Counted from the stretch's first letter, positions 44,842-56,405 are shown. The stretch: 64,000 bases of DNA from Pollenia angustigena (GCA_930367215.1 OV884059.1:244713803-244777802), one strand, 5' to 3'. Program-made: numbers and translations. Notes: a model not told the origin generated them from the sequence alone.

Positions 44842-46845
44842 ATGGCGTTGAACAATTTTAAATTATTTGAACTGTTTAGAAAGTCAACCACACCAAATTT
44901 TTTCACGGAAGCTGCTTTAGAAGAACTTGATAGCTTATACGGAAATATTGAGAGAAGCGAAATTATAAAAAATAATTTTTATCTGATATATGCAAATATT
45001 AAGGCAAAATGGGTGAAATCTAATCGAACCATTCAGAACTTCAACTCCAAATACGAGGACTGGCTTAATGAAGATACCATCCTGGATATATTGGCAGTAG
45101 ATAAACCCACCACATCAACCAGAGGAGCAAAAGGAAGGCCAAAAAAAAGTATTGAGGAGTGTTCAATTTTCACAAGAAAGAGGAAACTTGCCGATGCCAC
45201 CAATGACTTGACCACGAAGCAATTATCGGAAGCGCTGTCTATTAAATTTACAAAGGATAGTGAAAGAGTTAGGTCGCACATAACCAAATCTGTTGCTGAT
45301 GCAAGCCCACTGCGACTAAAAAGGATTAAGGAAAGCATTCCCACGCCCACAAACGCACACATTAAAAAGTATGGTTCCGAAGAAGCCTTGGCCTTGTTTA
45401 TGGACTTAGAACTTTCCAAAGAGAAATATGAGAAACTACGGGCATCTTTAACGCGACACGGCGCTGACGTTTTACCCGGATACAAGCATATTACGCAAGC
45501 CAAAATAAATTCACGACCACTGCATACGGAATTTACGGAAGTCTCTGCGAAAGCCAATCTGCAGGATCTCATGGGCCATACAGCAAAACGGTTGTTGGAG
45601 AGTCTTCCTGAAAATGAGGTGAAAATTCTTCCTGAGAAGTTGACATTGATCAGCAAATGGGGCTGCGATGGATCATCCGGACAAAGCGTTTATAAGCAAA
45701 GGATATCTTCCGATGACGCTACAATATCGGACGGAAATATGTTTATGGCATCTGTTGTTCCTTTGCGGCTTAAATCGGATGTTTCCCTTCACTGGAAAAA
45801 TCCACGTCCGTCATCAGTGCATTATTGCCGACCAATAATGTTTCAGTTTGCAAGGGAATCGGCAGAACTCATAAGGACCACGGTGAAGGACATTGAAGAA
45901 CAAATAAGCAAGATTAAGCCTACAAAGCTGCAAATTGGAGAAGGAAAATATATTGAATGCAATTACGAGTTCCATCTGACCATGGTTGACGGAAAAGTCG
46001 TAAACGAACTGACAGGAACAACCTCAACAATGTCATGCCCGATTTGCAAAAAGAGTCAGAAGAACTTTGGTAATTTAAACGATTCTACAAATGAGGAGAA
46101 TTACGAATATGGAATGTCACCATTGCACGCAAGGATAAGGTGTATGGAATTCTTGCTAAAACTGGCGTATACCCTACCACAAGAGGAGGAAAACTTCGAT
46201 GAAAATACATCAATAAAGGATAAGGAAAAGATCAGAAAGAAGCAAATACAGGATGCTTTTTTTAAACAAGTTGGACTAAAAGTAGACTGTCCCAAGCACG
46301 GATACGGTAACTCAAACGATGGAAACACTTCTAGGAGATTTTTTGAAAATGATGAGGCAGTAACTAGAATCACTGGAATTGACAATCAAATCGTGAAAAG
46401 ATTGGGAACGATCTTGGATGTTTTAAACTGCAAAGAAAATGTCAATTCTACAAAATATGGAGAATATGCGTCGAAAACTGCATCTCTTTTAGCAGAAATG
46501 TATCCACAGAAGAAGTTGACCCCGACCGTCCATAAAATATTGGCGCATGGCAAAGATATAATTGAGTACCAGTCTTTGCCAATTGGAGAGCTTTCTGAAG
46601 AAGCACAGGAGTCTCTTAACAAATTTTATAAAAAATATAGATTGCAGAACACATTCAAAGCATCAAGGGTAAGGCAAAATGAGGACCTCTTCAACATGTT
46701 GGCAGCATCTTCCGATCCACTTATATCTTCCCTGCGGCATGTGAAGTCACGAATAGAGTTAGAAAATAATTATAGTTTAGAAATGGTTAGTCTTTTAGAT
46801 ATACCTTCTCTTACGAACTGTGATGAATATTTTACAGAAAATTGA
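44842..46845 (+). CDS. Transib transposase (RAG1-core-like DDE recombinase)
   Basis: The product is 667 residues from ATG 44842, chosen because it is the first in-frame ATG and has a good context (AACATGG). The enzyme cuts and joins transposon ends; RAG1 of vertebrate V(D)J recombination derives from this family. Visible landmarks, numbered from this Met: an AT-hook-like GRPKK (98-102) and basic RKRK (112-115); KWGCDGSSGQS with Asp276, corresponding to the first RAG1 catalytic Asp; MVDGKVVNEL with Asp383, the second; CPIC (Cys399/Cys402) of the zinc site; GYGNSNDGNTSRRFF (487-501), a Transib signature; HKILAH (His564/His569), the partner zinc ligands; and SEEAQES, whose Glu590 aligns with the third catalytic acid. 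The length fits the family. There are no stops or frameshifts. A short upstream ATG at 44767 ends after seven codons. An AATAAA overlaps the end at 46849. Confidence 0.95.
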   Translation: MALNNFKLFELFRKSTTPNFFTEAALEELDSLYGNIERSEIIKNNFYLIYANIKAKWVKSNRTIQNFNSKYEDWLNEDTILDILAVDKPTTSTRGAKGRPKKSIEECSIFTRKRKLADATNDLTTKQLSEALSIKFTKDSERVRSHITKSVADASPLRLKRIKESIPTPTNAHIKKYGSEEALALFMDLELSKEKYEKLRASLTRHGADVLPGYKHITQAKINSRPLHTEFTEVSAKANLQDLMGHTAKRLLESLPENEVKILPEKLTLISKWGCDGSSGQSVYKQRISSDDATISDGNMFMASVVPLRLKSDVSLHWKNPRPSSVHYCRPIMFQFARESAELIRTTVKDIEEQISKIKPTKLQIGEGKYIECNYEFHLTMVDGKVVNELTGTTSTMSCPICKKSQKNFGNLNDSTNEENYEYGMSPLHARIRCMEFLLKLAYTLPQEEENFDENTSIKDKEKIRKKQIQDAFFKQVGLKVDCPKHGYGNSNDGNTSRRFFENDEAVTRITGIDNQIVKRLGTILDVLNCKENVNSTKYGEYASKTASLLAEMYPQKKLTPTVHKILAHGKDIIEYQSLPIGELSEEAQESLNKFYKKYRLQNTFKASRVRQNEDLFNMLAASSDPLISSLRHVKSRIELENNYSLEMVSLLDIPSLTNCDEYFTEN

Positions 46846-47126
46846 AAAAATAAATTTAAAAAAAAATAATTTTTTTTTTAATTTGTTGGGTAATAATTTA
46901 AAACATAAAAACCTAAAGAAAAAAAATAAAAACAATCTAAAAATGTAAAAATAATTTTTTTTAGTTACCATAAAATTGATTTTTCTACTAATTTTAACTT
47001 TGATAACCCATAATTAGGCCCCTACAGAGCGTAGCACCCTTTCCAAACGCTCATTTCATAGGCTGAACAGTTATCTATCATATGCTGTTTAAACTGTTCA
47101 ATTATCTTATTCGGTTCAAAAGATAT

Positions 47127-47164
47127 GATTTTTGCAACGAAAAAACTCAAATGGCGCCACTGTG
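47127..47164 (-). promoter_or_regulatory. right Transib end, RSS-like (22-bp spacer)
   Basis: On the minus strand, heptamer CACAGTG (47164-47158) matches the V(D)J consensus exactly. It is followed by a 22-bp spacer and nonamer-like GCAAAAATC (47135-47127). The first 12 bases match the left end except at position 7. Confidence 0.85.
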
Positions 47165-47169
47165 CGACG

Positions 47170-49044
47170 TTGCAGCAAATTCTGTATTAGAAACTTTTTA
47201 CTCAGGGCCACAAGCAACAACAAAAAGAGCCGTATATGGACGTAAGAATCAATTATGTCCCTATCACAAAAAAATTCTGTTGTCTTACTTTAATTTATAT
47301 TTAAATGAAATATTTGTCTTCAGAACTACATCTTTAAGAGATTTATTTCAAAGAAAGTGCATTTTCGGCAACATTGGCAATTGATTTTGCTAAAAATGTG
47401 TAGAAAGTACAAGAATGGTTTATATCAACACGAATCATGTCCATAGATGTTTCTATCAAAATGAAACAGTACAATGTGTACGAGCAGAATGCAACTTTTC
47501 AAATTTGTTTTTTTTTCTACAGACAGCCAGCTAAATAAATAATTTCATTTTGTGAATGAAATACTTTCTAGACAACACTTTTACCACATCAAATGTTTTG
47601 AAAATATCTTATTTTTCTTTTAAATAAAAAAACAAACTAATAAAATGAGATCTTAAATGAGTGAAATAAAGCGAAATCCACATCATTAAGTACAATTGTG
47701 AGACTGATGAAATCATTTTTAGTTGACTGTTTTTTTAAGAAAATAGTAAATAATTTAGTGAAAAATTCAGTTCAATTCAGACAAATCGTTTCCTAGTTTT
47801 AATAAACTTCATGGAGAAACGTCTTAAAAAAAGGAGATAAAACAAGAAAAACTGTTTACTCTTCATATTCTAAAATTATATTGAAAAAAAATCCTAAATT
47901 TGTATTACAAAAGTAAATTAAGAAATATATAGCAAATCAAATTTCATAAAAGAAGTTCACCTTTGATATTGGTTCCACTAGAAATGCAGCAAATATCGTA
48001 CGAGCAGGTTAGCCAATTTCAAAGTTCCTCAAATGTTTAACTTTTGTGTTATTAATCTGAATGAATTATCTTTGCAACAAATAAATAGAAAACAATATAA
48101 AATATTGTTCTTTTCGAAAAAAGAGAAGAGACAAACGAAAAAAATAAATAAAAAATGAATTCAAAAAATGCATCAAATGCGGACTAACAATCAAACAATT
48201 GAAAGAGGTGTGTTCTCTGCTTTCGAATGCAAGTGGATAAATGCTTTTGTATGACTGTCGTCTGTGTGTGTGTGTGTGCGTCAAGGGGGTTTTGCTATGC
48301 CAGTTTATAACTTAACTTAAAGCTTTAACAGGAAACTTTTAATTTAATTAATTTAGTCACAAAGGCATAATCATAACCGACTGTCTGTCTATGCCACCAT
48401 CTGTCTGTCCGTATGTCTGTCTGTTTGTCAGCCATCAGTATTTTTCGTCTGTTTGCTAAATTGTGAAAAATGAAAGAAGAATGTTACTGACACAGCAAGA
48501 GCTTTAACGACTTTGACACACACAAACACGAATCTCTAAAGTGGCGTGTTTGCCTTCTTCTAGTTTCTGACTTTGACTTTGATGCATTCGTTGTCGAACT
48601 AATGAAAGTAACTACAAAAACTAAATTGTAAGTGCAGTAAGTGCTGCGGTGCATTAATGTGCATAAAAGAGTAAAGTAAAAGCGGTTAAGAATGAATGAT
48701 AATGTTGTTTAAAAAAAGTGTCACTTTGGGTTGACACTGGTACGTATCACTAACAAAAACTAGATAATTTACTAACAAATGTCAGAATAGAATTTAAATT
48801 AAAAACAGTTATATTGTTATTTCCCAGGAAGAGTTTTAATATGTTTACATGTCTGTATTTTAAGATTTTTCTGTTATTTGGAAACAAACAAAATTAATTA
48901 TTTTAACCTCTGAAGAGAAATGTTAATATATGCCTTTCTGTTAAGTTATCGCTGCGCTGCACACAACGATTTCGTGCCGTTTATTTAGTTTAACAGAGAT
49001 ATCTTTATTTTTTTGTATTTATTCTAGTTTTTATTATTTTGTCT
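47170..49044. other. AT-rich region with microsatellites, no gene recognised
   Basis: A (GT)n run lies at about 48263-48279, and CTGT repeats (CTGTCTGTCTATGCC...CTGTCTGTCCGTATGTCTG) lie near 48381-48430. Long frames are low-complexity. It could be intron or intergenic. Confidence 0.4.
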
Positions 49045-49768
49045 ACGCACAGAAAAAAATAATTTTTATATTTGAATACGAATATCGCATATTTGATAAA
49101 AAAAATTTTTCAATTTTCTGCGATGACGATTTTTGCGGTATTGATAAAAAAAATTTGTAGGTATAGTTATTGAATTTTTAGTCAACAACCAAGTTTATTG
49201 AGTCAATAAAAAAAGTTGTTGATCAAAATAATTTTTTTCAACAAAATGTTTACGTGATTTGTTAAAATAAATTGTTGAAAATGTTGAATAAATCAAACAA
49301 AATGTTTATCGAATCTTTATTTATTTATTTATTAATGATGATGTGCTTAATTCCCAATTTTTTTTTCTTTTTAAATAAATACACTAAAATTTATTATGGG
49401 GGTATAAGCTAGTTCCTATGTGCATTTCTCTGGTTGCTTAGGCCAGATCATCAGGAAACATTTTTCCAAAGACACTGGCAAAACTAAATATATGTATTAT
49501 GCAAATAAAATTGTAAAGCGAATGAGACTTTACAAATGGAAAAGAGTTGTAAAAATACTGTCTTTACTTTGATTCAAATATTTTTTTATTGAACATGTAG
49601 AAATATCGAATTATTTCATTATTAAATATGTTTTATTGAATGCTTTTTTGCAAAGTGTAAATTCGATAAATTTTTTCATGAATCAAACAAAAAGTTTATT
49701 GACCTAAAATTTTATTTTCAACAAACTGTGTTGTTAAAAATTTTCTTGGGATATTTTTTTCTGTGCGT
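49045..49768. mobile_element. TIR element with ACGCACAGAAAAAAATA ends
   Basis: ACGCACAGAAAAAAATAATT at the left is inverted at the right (ATATTTTTTTCTGTGCGT). TGTC lies near both ends, but offset by one base. The interior has repeated AATCAAACAAAA(A/T)GTTTAT motifs and an R1 fragment at 49335-49545. A related end occurs at 63483 (ACACAGAAAAAATTATTTTT). Confidence 0.65.
49335..49545 (-). repeat. dispersed repeat R1, fragment
   Basis: It holds GTGCTTAATTCCCAATTTTT, TATAAGCTAGTTCCTATG, CTGGTTGCTTAGGCCAGATC and ATCAGGAAAC, the reverse of the block at 32990-33110. It lies inside the element at 49045-49768. Confidence 0.7.
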
Positions 49769-49769
49769 G

Positions 49770-51060
49770 TGTCAATAATTTGCATGGAAGCCCTTAATAA
49801 ATGATTTCATGGTGTACATTCTAATTACTCTTTGCCCTAAATATAGAATCCATACTAAAACGACTATAAATGAAAGAGGAAGTTAAACACCTAAATCAAT
49901 TGTCAACAAAACGTTACTCTATGATTGAGTTAGTAACAAATGTGATTGTTTTGTTGTTATAGGAAATTTAAAAGTAAAAATTTTTTCTCTTCTTGAGAAG
50001 TTTCTACTCTAGTCATTTTGTGATTAAAGGAGCTTTTTTACTTTTTTATTAAAGTTCGAATATCCTGAGAATAAACGAAAATTTAACTTTAAAATATATA
50101 AAAAAAAAATAATAGTGCTGATTGGTGTAAGACATAAAAATATTGGTCCTACACCCATCTTTTAGCTTCATCATTGCTTTCTAAGTTGATCTAACGACAC
50201 GCTTAATGGTTCTTCGTCCATGTGAACATTTTACGCAAAGTGAAGGTTTAAATTTTAAAGATATACTGATGAAATTCGGTATAGTATGTTGAAAAAATGT
50301 TTTTGCATGTAAAAAATAGTTTCGTTTTGCTTTTCATCATTAAGAAAAGAACAATATGCTTTTAATTTTTACTATTATATTTACTAATTCATTTTAACTT
50401 AAGTATTTACTAAGAAATAACGGTTAGGAGAATAAACACAAAAATTAAGATTAAGAAAAATCGTTTTTGCATAGCATGACAGTTTTGAAGAGGAAGGGAC
50501 CGGTGCTAGTTCTAGTTCTAACACTTTATATGTTAACTTGGCGATGTCCTAGGAGGAGGTTAATTGTCACCTTTTTACAGGTCACTGATATTACCTAAGC
50601 GGACACATTAAATTTCGGCTTAAACAAAGCCTATCGCAGGTATGGTCCCGAGTGAACCATATTTATATGATAGATCTCCTTCATATAAAGTAATATAAAC
50701 CGATAGCATCAGCCCGCACAAAATCCAGCCCCATGAGTAGTTTTGTGGCAATAACTTTTCCTCTGGAGTAACAACACTATAAAAACTTTATCCCAAGTAC
50801 AGTCATGTGTCTTGTTTTCAACTATCACAATTAGGTCCCATTTATTATAATATTCTGTTCACTGGTCACGGGATCAGTTGTTGTGCCAATTCTGCAAATT
50901 ACAGTTTAAAGGCCCTCTTTTGGCAGTAATTCTTTTCAGACAAGTCCACGACAGGAGTATCGTGTACTGTACCGCAGTTGTAAAAAAGCCTTGAACTTAC
51001 GAAAATAAACTTTAATTTTTAATTCGGCTTTCTATCAGAGAAAACCCCAAATAATTAAGA
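49770..51060. other. region without recognised genes
   Basis: The stretch 50470-51000 is less AT-rich than its surroundings and may be a degraded transposon flank of the Tc1 relic that follows, but I see no readable protein. Confidence 0.35.
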
Positions 51061-51064
51061 ACTG

Positions 51065-51780
51065 TTAGCTTAATGACGCTTCAATATATATTGTGTAGTT
51101 TATAGAACACGAGCGACTTACTCGTCCGTTCAAATTATTTTCTGTTTTTGTGTTAAATGTAAGTTGAACGGACGAGTAAGGCGCTCGTGTTCTATAAACA
51201 CCACATATATCTTGAATATCAAGGTATTGATTCTCATCCATGGTGGTCTTAATACAACAAATTGCTCCAACTCCCTTACTAGAATTGCAACCCCAAACCT
51301 TTACCGAAATTTTTAAAAATTTTACAGTTGAAATTACATTTCGACGTTCCAATGCTTTAAAGGTTTTCTCCATGCTCTATTGGGTCCTTCATTAATGAAA
51401 AACATCATCATCATTGGTCTTGTCGCAAATTACAACGTCAATCCAGTTTAAAAATATACGTCACAAAAAAGGCAATCGCCTTTCTATTTTTTGCATTGTA
51501 AGCAGTGTTTTTTGCGGTTATTCAGGATGAATATTCGTTATTTTTTTAAAACTTTCCCTACCGTTTCATAAAAAACAGTCACGCTATATTCTTCTTTAAG
51601 TTAATATGCATAAGTTCGTATGGATACCAAAAACTTTTCGCCTACCTTTCTTTTTAAAAGACTTTCTGTTCTCTCCGAAATCTTACGTGGACGCCAAATG
51701 GGGAGCTTTAAAATCAATCTATTTACGCAATTTAAAATACTGTACACTGTTTGTATTGTTATTTAAAACATTACAATAAT
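51065..51780 (-). pseudogene. Tc1-like transposase pseudogene
   Basis: Minus-strand frames give, from high to low coordinates: PRKISERTESLLKRKVGEKF (N-terminal HTH region), TAKNRKA, a MEKTFKALERRNVISTVKF segment corresponding to the VWRKP..ALN..N..PTVK block, SVKVWGCNSSKGVGAICCI (matching the Tc1 SVMVWGCFS..GVG core), and DENQYLDIQDI. Stops and frame changes separate these blocks, and the C-terminal third is replaced by a hairpin insertion at 51098-51199. The gene is non-functional. It belongs to a different Tc1/mariner branch from the copies at 1350 and 24841. Confidence 0.8.
51098..51199. mobile_element. short hairpin element within the Tc1 relic
   Basis: The 36-bp arms GTTTATAGAACACGAGCG...ACTCGTCCGTTCAA and their inverse TTGAACGGACGAGT...CGCTCGTGTTCTATAAAC flank a loop of about 30 bp. 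It interrupts the transposase frame just after DIQDI. Confidence 0.75.
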
Positions 51781-52419
51781 TCTTGCACTGTTTTTCCAAA
51801 CTGTTGGATATAATGAACCAACTGAATCACATCCATAGATGTTCTGTTGCCAGGCATTCGTAAATTGTTCGTTTTTAATAATAAAGAATAAAACAATGAT
51901 TGCATCATTATCAATAATCACTTGACTAAAGAAAAGATTATAGTTTGAACGATAGAAACCAGCGGAAATTAAATAAACACACACAAAAAAGAAATTATAA
52001 AAAACATTTTTTTTTTTTTTTTTGACAACTTGTTTCTCTTAATTTTTTTTTTTTTACTTTTATTCTCTTGATTTTCTCCCGCTCTTGCTATTTTTTGTGA
52101 TTAAAGTTAAAAAATAAATTGTTTTTACCATTTCAAAGCATTTTCTTGACATACTGCATGTTAAAATTTTCATAAGGACGGAGCCTATTTAATATGGTTA
52201 GAATCGACCCGTACTTTTAATTGGCCCCATACAAACTTTTTTCCGAATAGAGCTTTTGCCCCCATTATTATTTATGTTCGTAGTTAGATTAAATTTGGTC
52301 CAAAAAAAATTATTGCCATATAAATCAATTACGAAATTTCCAAATCGATGCATATAAAATTCCACTCCTGAAAATTTCTTTAATTGGCATAACATTTTCA
52401 TAAATGTTAGCATCGATAT

Positions 52420-52670
52420 TAACGGTAACTTTTATAAAAGCTTATATGTCATGGCAACATTTTGTACTGGCAGGTCCAGAATTAACTTAATCTCTCAAAT
52501 AAACCCCTACCTTAAATGGCTTTAAGAAGAACAGATCTCATATAGAAGTTGCTATTTAGACAATATTTGGCACAAGGAACTCTCATATGAACTTTAACCT
52601 CACAAAACAATTTTGTTTTGCCGGGTCCATGATTGGCCATGGGTCCCAGACATGGTATAATGTCGCACAA
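52420..52670. repeat. dispersed repeat fragment shared with 29690-30060
   Basis: TACTGGCAGGTCCAGAATTA, TTTGGCACAAGGAACTCTCA and GATTGGCCATGGGTCCCAGA match the other copy in order. Again it lies directly beside an R3 element. Confidence 0.55.
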
Positions 52671-52684
52671 TTGTCTATTTTTAC

Positions 52685-53556
52685 CAGTGCTCGAAAATAA
52701 ACAGAACATTATTTAGCGTGCGGCTCACATAACCAGAAACGATATGTATTTTTTAATGCTTGTACAACACAACCCATAATACCGTCCGGTATTATTTTCA
52801 AGAAAGTAACGAACATTATATAATGTTTCGTTCTTCGTTAAAAATCAGAACAATTGTAGCGGGTTATGTAGACTTTCCTTATATTTTAATGTTCAGTGTG
52901 TCTTTGTTACATTGGGTGCGTTCGTAAATGCATCACTGCGCTGCATCAGTGATTTCAAGTGGTAATATATTATGTAAAAAAAGTAAATGTGGACCGAAAA
53001 ATTGTGAAGTACTCCACAAAAATAATAGTCACACAATAATATAAGTTATTATTTCTCTTTTATCGCCATTAAAAAAAGTTTGCTTTTCTGATGGAGCGCA
53101 GTGATGCATTTACGAACGTACCCATTGATAATGTTATGAGTAAACGAAACATTTTACCAACGACCATAGCTCGAATAGTTTGTGTGTCTATTGTGTAGAT
53201 ATTTTGTTTCTATTAAATTGTTTGCTGGCTTTATGTTCTTTTCGTATACGTACTTATTTTCTTTACTAGCTTTTCTTTAAGAGCCCAAAAGGTGCTAAGC
53301 ACAACTGAAATAAACGAGCATTAATGTGCTGAGCCGAACACAACGAAGTTTGTGACTAAAAAAAACCGAACACAATTAAATGTTTTCATCTTTTGCTGTG
53401 ATAAGTAGAGTTTTATTTTTGTGTTCCAAGATCACAAAGAGAGAAACGTTTTTTTCTAATGATTAACTACACAACTACTATTAGCGTTTGTGTTTTCTAC
53501 AAATCTACCGAGCCGAAAACTATGGAACGATATTTAGTGTTTATTTTCGAACACTG
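52685..53556. mobile_element. dispersed element R3, copy 2
   Basis: The ends CAGTGCTCGAAAATAAACAG and TTTATTTTCGAACACTG are inverted. The right end contains CGATATTTAGTG as in copy 1 (29018-29632). It is longer than copy 1 because of a nested MITE at 52914-53123. No protein is recognisable. Confidence 0.65.
52914..53123. mobile_element. MITE nested in R3 copy 2
   Basis: GGGTGCGTTCGTAAATGCAT, continuing CACTGCGCT, is inverted at the right (ATGCATTTACGAACGTACCC). ATT flanks both sides (52911-52913 and 53124-53126). A 3-bp TSD and GGGT ends fit Harbinger-type MITEs. It is absent from R3 copy 1. Confidence 0.85.
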
Positions 53557-53956
53557 GTTTATATGTGCCTTTAATATTTCATTGCAATGTATTTAGCCAG
53601 TACGTTAGCATTTGCCAATATACTTCTGCCTGAAGAATTACAGAATTCAAAATAATTTCTAGTAGAAATAATATTCAAATTGGTCCAAAAATGTGCATAC
53701 ACAGTTATCCAAAATGATTTCTGTATTTAACAGATTTAACATGAACTAAGTTCAGAGTATTATAATCAATCGTACATAAACTTATAAATTAAAAACGTTT
53801 AAAAAAGTTTCGTTAAAACTTTAGTTGAAAATTTAGAGGAATATTTTCGCAAGTACAAAATAATAGAAAAACTAAACAAAAATATAAAAAAAACAATAAA
53901 ATTATTTGAGCAAACACAATAAATACATTTGATTTACACTTTATAAAAAAAATTAT

Positions 53957-54190
53957 TTATACAAACATATCCATATATACATCAGTTTTCAAGAGTTGTC
54001 TTAACTTATCAACAAGACTTTCGCACCTTTCGAGTTCGTGTTTTCGCAGCTCTTTTTCACATTTCATTTCTGGCAAATGTGTGTTTTTTACGGATTGTAA
54101 CAATTTCGAGCAACTAAAAAAATGCTGCTTCCAATTGCGTTTTATTTCACTTTTTGTTAAAGTTGTGCAAACAATGTTTTTAATTAGTTT
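53957..54190 (-). CDS. possible terminal coding exon, unassigned
   Basis: A 77-codon open frame on the minus strand, ending TAA at 53957-53959, has a protein-like, charged sequence: KSEIKRNWKQHFFSCSKLLQ, then PEMKCEKELRKHELERCESL and VDKLRQLL, suggesting a short amphipathic or coiled-coil helix. There is no start codon at its 5' end and no strong acceptor. I recognise no family. It may be a fragment of a host or transposon gene, or chance. Confidence 0.2.
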   Translation of the reverse strand, partial: KLIKNIVCTTLTKSEIKRNWKQHFFSCSKLLQSVKNTHLPEMKCEKELRKHELERCESLVDKLRQLLKTDVYMDMFV

Positions 54191-56405
54191 TCAATGCTTT
54201 TCTTTTGTTGTTTTTTTTTATAGACGATAAAAAATTATTTCCCTTTAAATCGATATTTTATGCTGAAAACTTAATGAAATTATACTGGATGTTTACGCCA
54301 TAAAATAAATTTTCTTTTTGTTCTGAAAAACTATAATAAAAACTAGAAAAAATTAAAAAAATACTTAAAAACTTTTTTTATGATGACTAAAATTTCACAC
54401 AGAAAACTTGAATTAGCATTTAATTTGTCTAATTAAGCGATAATTGTATTACAACAAGATACTCGGAATTTGTTCGAGCAAATAAATAGAAAAAAAAAAT
54501 AAACAGCTTCCAGCAATAAATTAATACTTTACGTCACTTAACACTTTCAAGTACTCGTTTTCTTTTCTTTTTTTTAAATGTTGCAAAATAAAAAACAACC
54601 AAAAATTTAAATTAAAAATGATTGATTTGAAGTGTTTATCTATCATTTCTGCAGATACAAAATAAAAATTATGCAAAAAATCTGACAAAAGCACACTCTA
54701 CGATCTTCTCACAGAAAAATATTTTCGTTACCAAAAACCACTCAAAGGCATGCCGTTCCATTTAAATTTTCTTTAGTTTGTATAACTAAAAGCCTGAACC
54801 CGATTTAAATAGATATACATTAGAATATAAAGATATAATCGATGAGAGAAAAAAACCTAGTATTTCTTTATATTTAATTAATATCTGGCCCAAATTAGGT
54901 CCTAATTCCAAGCAAATTTATTTTTAACTGATTCTTTCATTTATTCAAAAAGCTAAGTGCTCATTAATGCGGAATTTTAGTTGCATTTAATATTGTTTGT
55001 TGGTAAGTTAAAGTCTTCTGTATGTAAAAGTTCATTTAATTTTTACTGTCAAAAACTTAAGCGCGAATTCCGTAAACAATTTTCAGTTATTTTACATAAT
55101 TTTACGAACCAAAAAAAAAAAAAGTTTTCTTTTTATATAACTGCCGCAAAAAGTAAGAGTAAATAACGATTTGCTTGTTTTGCGTAAAAAAATCCCATAT
55201 TCTATTTGTTAAAATTATTAAGTTAAACCCATATCGATCATGCTGCTGGTGCCTTGTAATTGAGAGTAAGTCTAGATTCTAGAAACAAAGGAGTCAGTTA
55301 AACAAAAGTTAAACAAACGCGTGTAAAGAGGTAAGTTAATAATAATATTCTCTTTCTCTCTCATTAGAAAAACAAGCGGACAGGTGTCTGTCTGGTATTT
55401 TTTAGAAATTCGGCTCTTTTGTAGAGTAAGCGAAAATTACTGAATTTAACAAAATAACTGAATATTCCTTTGTTTTTGCGGAATATGGGGTTAATTTTTT
55501 GATAGTTAAATTATGTAGAATAACTGAAAATTCATTTGTTTTTACAGAATTCGCGGTTGAATTTTCAACAGTAAACATTAAATGAACTCTTCGTTAAAAA
55601 GAAATAAAAAATATATAAAATAGGTATATTTTTTATAACAATTGCAGTTAATTTTACGTACCGAATATGTATTGTGCGTGTAGTCATGGAAAGAGTTGGC
55701 AAACATTTTCTTAGCTGTACAATACAAAAAGTAATTAAATCTTTTTCTAATTATATAATGAAATTATAGTTACATATGTACATATTTACAAAAGAAGCGT
55801 TTCCATTAAGCTACATAAGTATTCTTTGCATTCTCTTTTAAAACTTGATATTCGCTCATTAGATTTCAGGACCAATCAGGCGGAATTTCAATAGCAAATA
55901 TTTTCGAACTTTACGTGATAAAAATAGTAAAATAACAACCTAGTTCCCGTCTTGTCTGGGGTAGGGATGCCAAACGGGAAATCCCGAAAAATCCCGGGAC
56001 TTATTTTTATTAATCCCGGGATTTTTAATATATTGTGTACAAAAATGTTCGTTTTTATTGAATTTTTATACTCTATACAAAAAAAAAATTATTAAAAATT
56101 ATATTTCAGTTGTATTTTTTATTTTTATAATTCTTATTTTTCTTTTTTAAAAATGTATGTTATAAATATATAACACCTTTTGAAAATTCATAAATAAATA
56201 AAAAAAAGTGTTGTACTATTCATAACAAAAATTATAAAATTTAAAAATTAACACCATTTTCAAAAAATTAACACTTCAAAGTGTTTTTTCAAAGTTTGTA
56301 TACAAAGTAGCTTTTTATGTAAATTACTAGCAATATTTTTGAAAACCCGACCACAGAAGCAGTGTTGTTGTAGAGTTGACCTCACCTTCTTTTCAATTCG
56401 CCTTG
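54191..56405. other. AT-rich region with two repeat fragments
   Basis: 55515-55590 shares AATTCGCGGTTGAATTTT with 4337-4355. 55965-56033 carries ACGGGAAATCCCG, AAAAATCCCGGGACTTATTT and AATCCCGGGATTTTTAAT, an end fragment of the CCCGGG-rich hAT family at 10757 and 19943. No gene is recognised. Confidence 0.45.

Larger units (their letters stand above)
43817..47164 (+). mobile_element. complete Transib element (RAG1-related transposon)
   Basis: The element is 3348 bp, with a perfect 5-bp GC-rich duplication CGACG on both sides (43812-43816 and 47165-47169), as known for Transib. Its ends are CACAGTAGCGCC and, reversed, CACAGTGGCGCC, that is a heptamer equal or nearly equal to the V(D)J heptamer CACAGTG. 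Each is followed by GCAAAAATC after 23 bp (left) or 22 bp (right). It encodes one uninterrupted transposase (44842-46845). A 149-bp tandem duplication precedes the gene. It sits next to a piggyBac relic. Intact ends, TSD and reading frame suggest a recent insertion. Confidence 0.95.

Noticed and set aside
45033..45656. A 207-codon frame on the minus strand
   Set aside because: It lies entirely antisense to the Transib transposase gene and shows no family features; it is a shadow of that gene.
47082..47384. A 100-codon frame spanning the right end of the Transib element
   Set aside because: It crosses the transposon boundary and the TSD, has no recognisable domain and starts inside the element's non-coding end.
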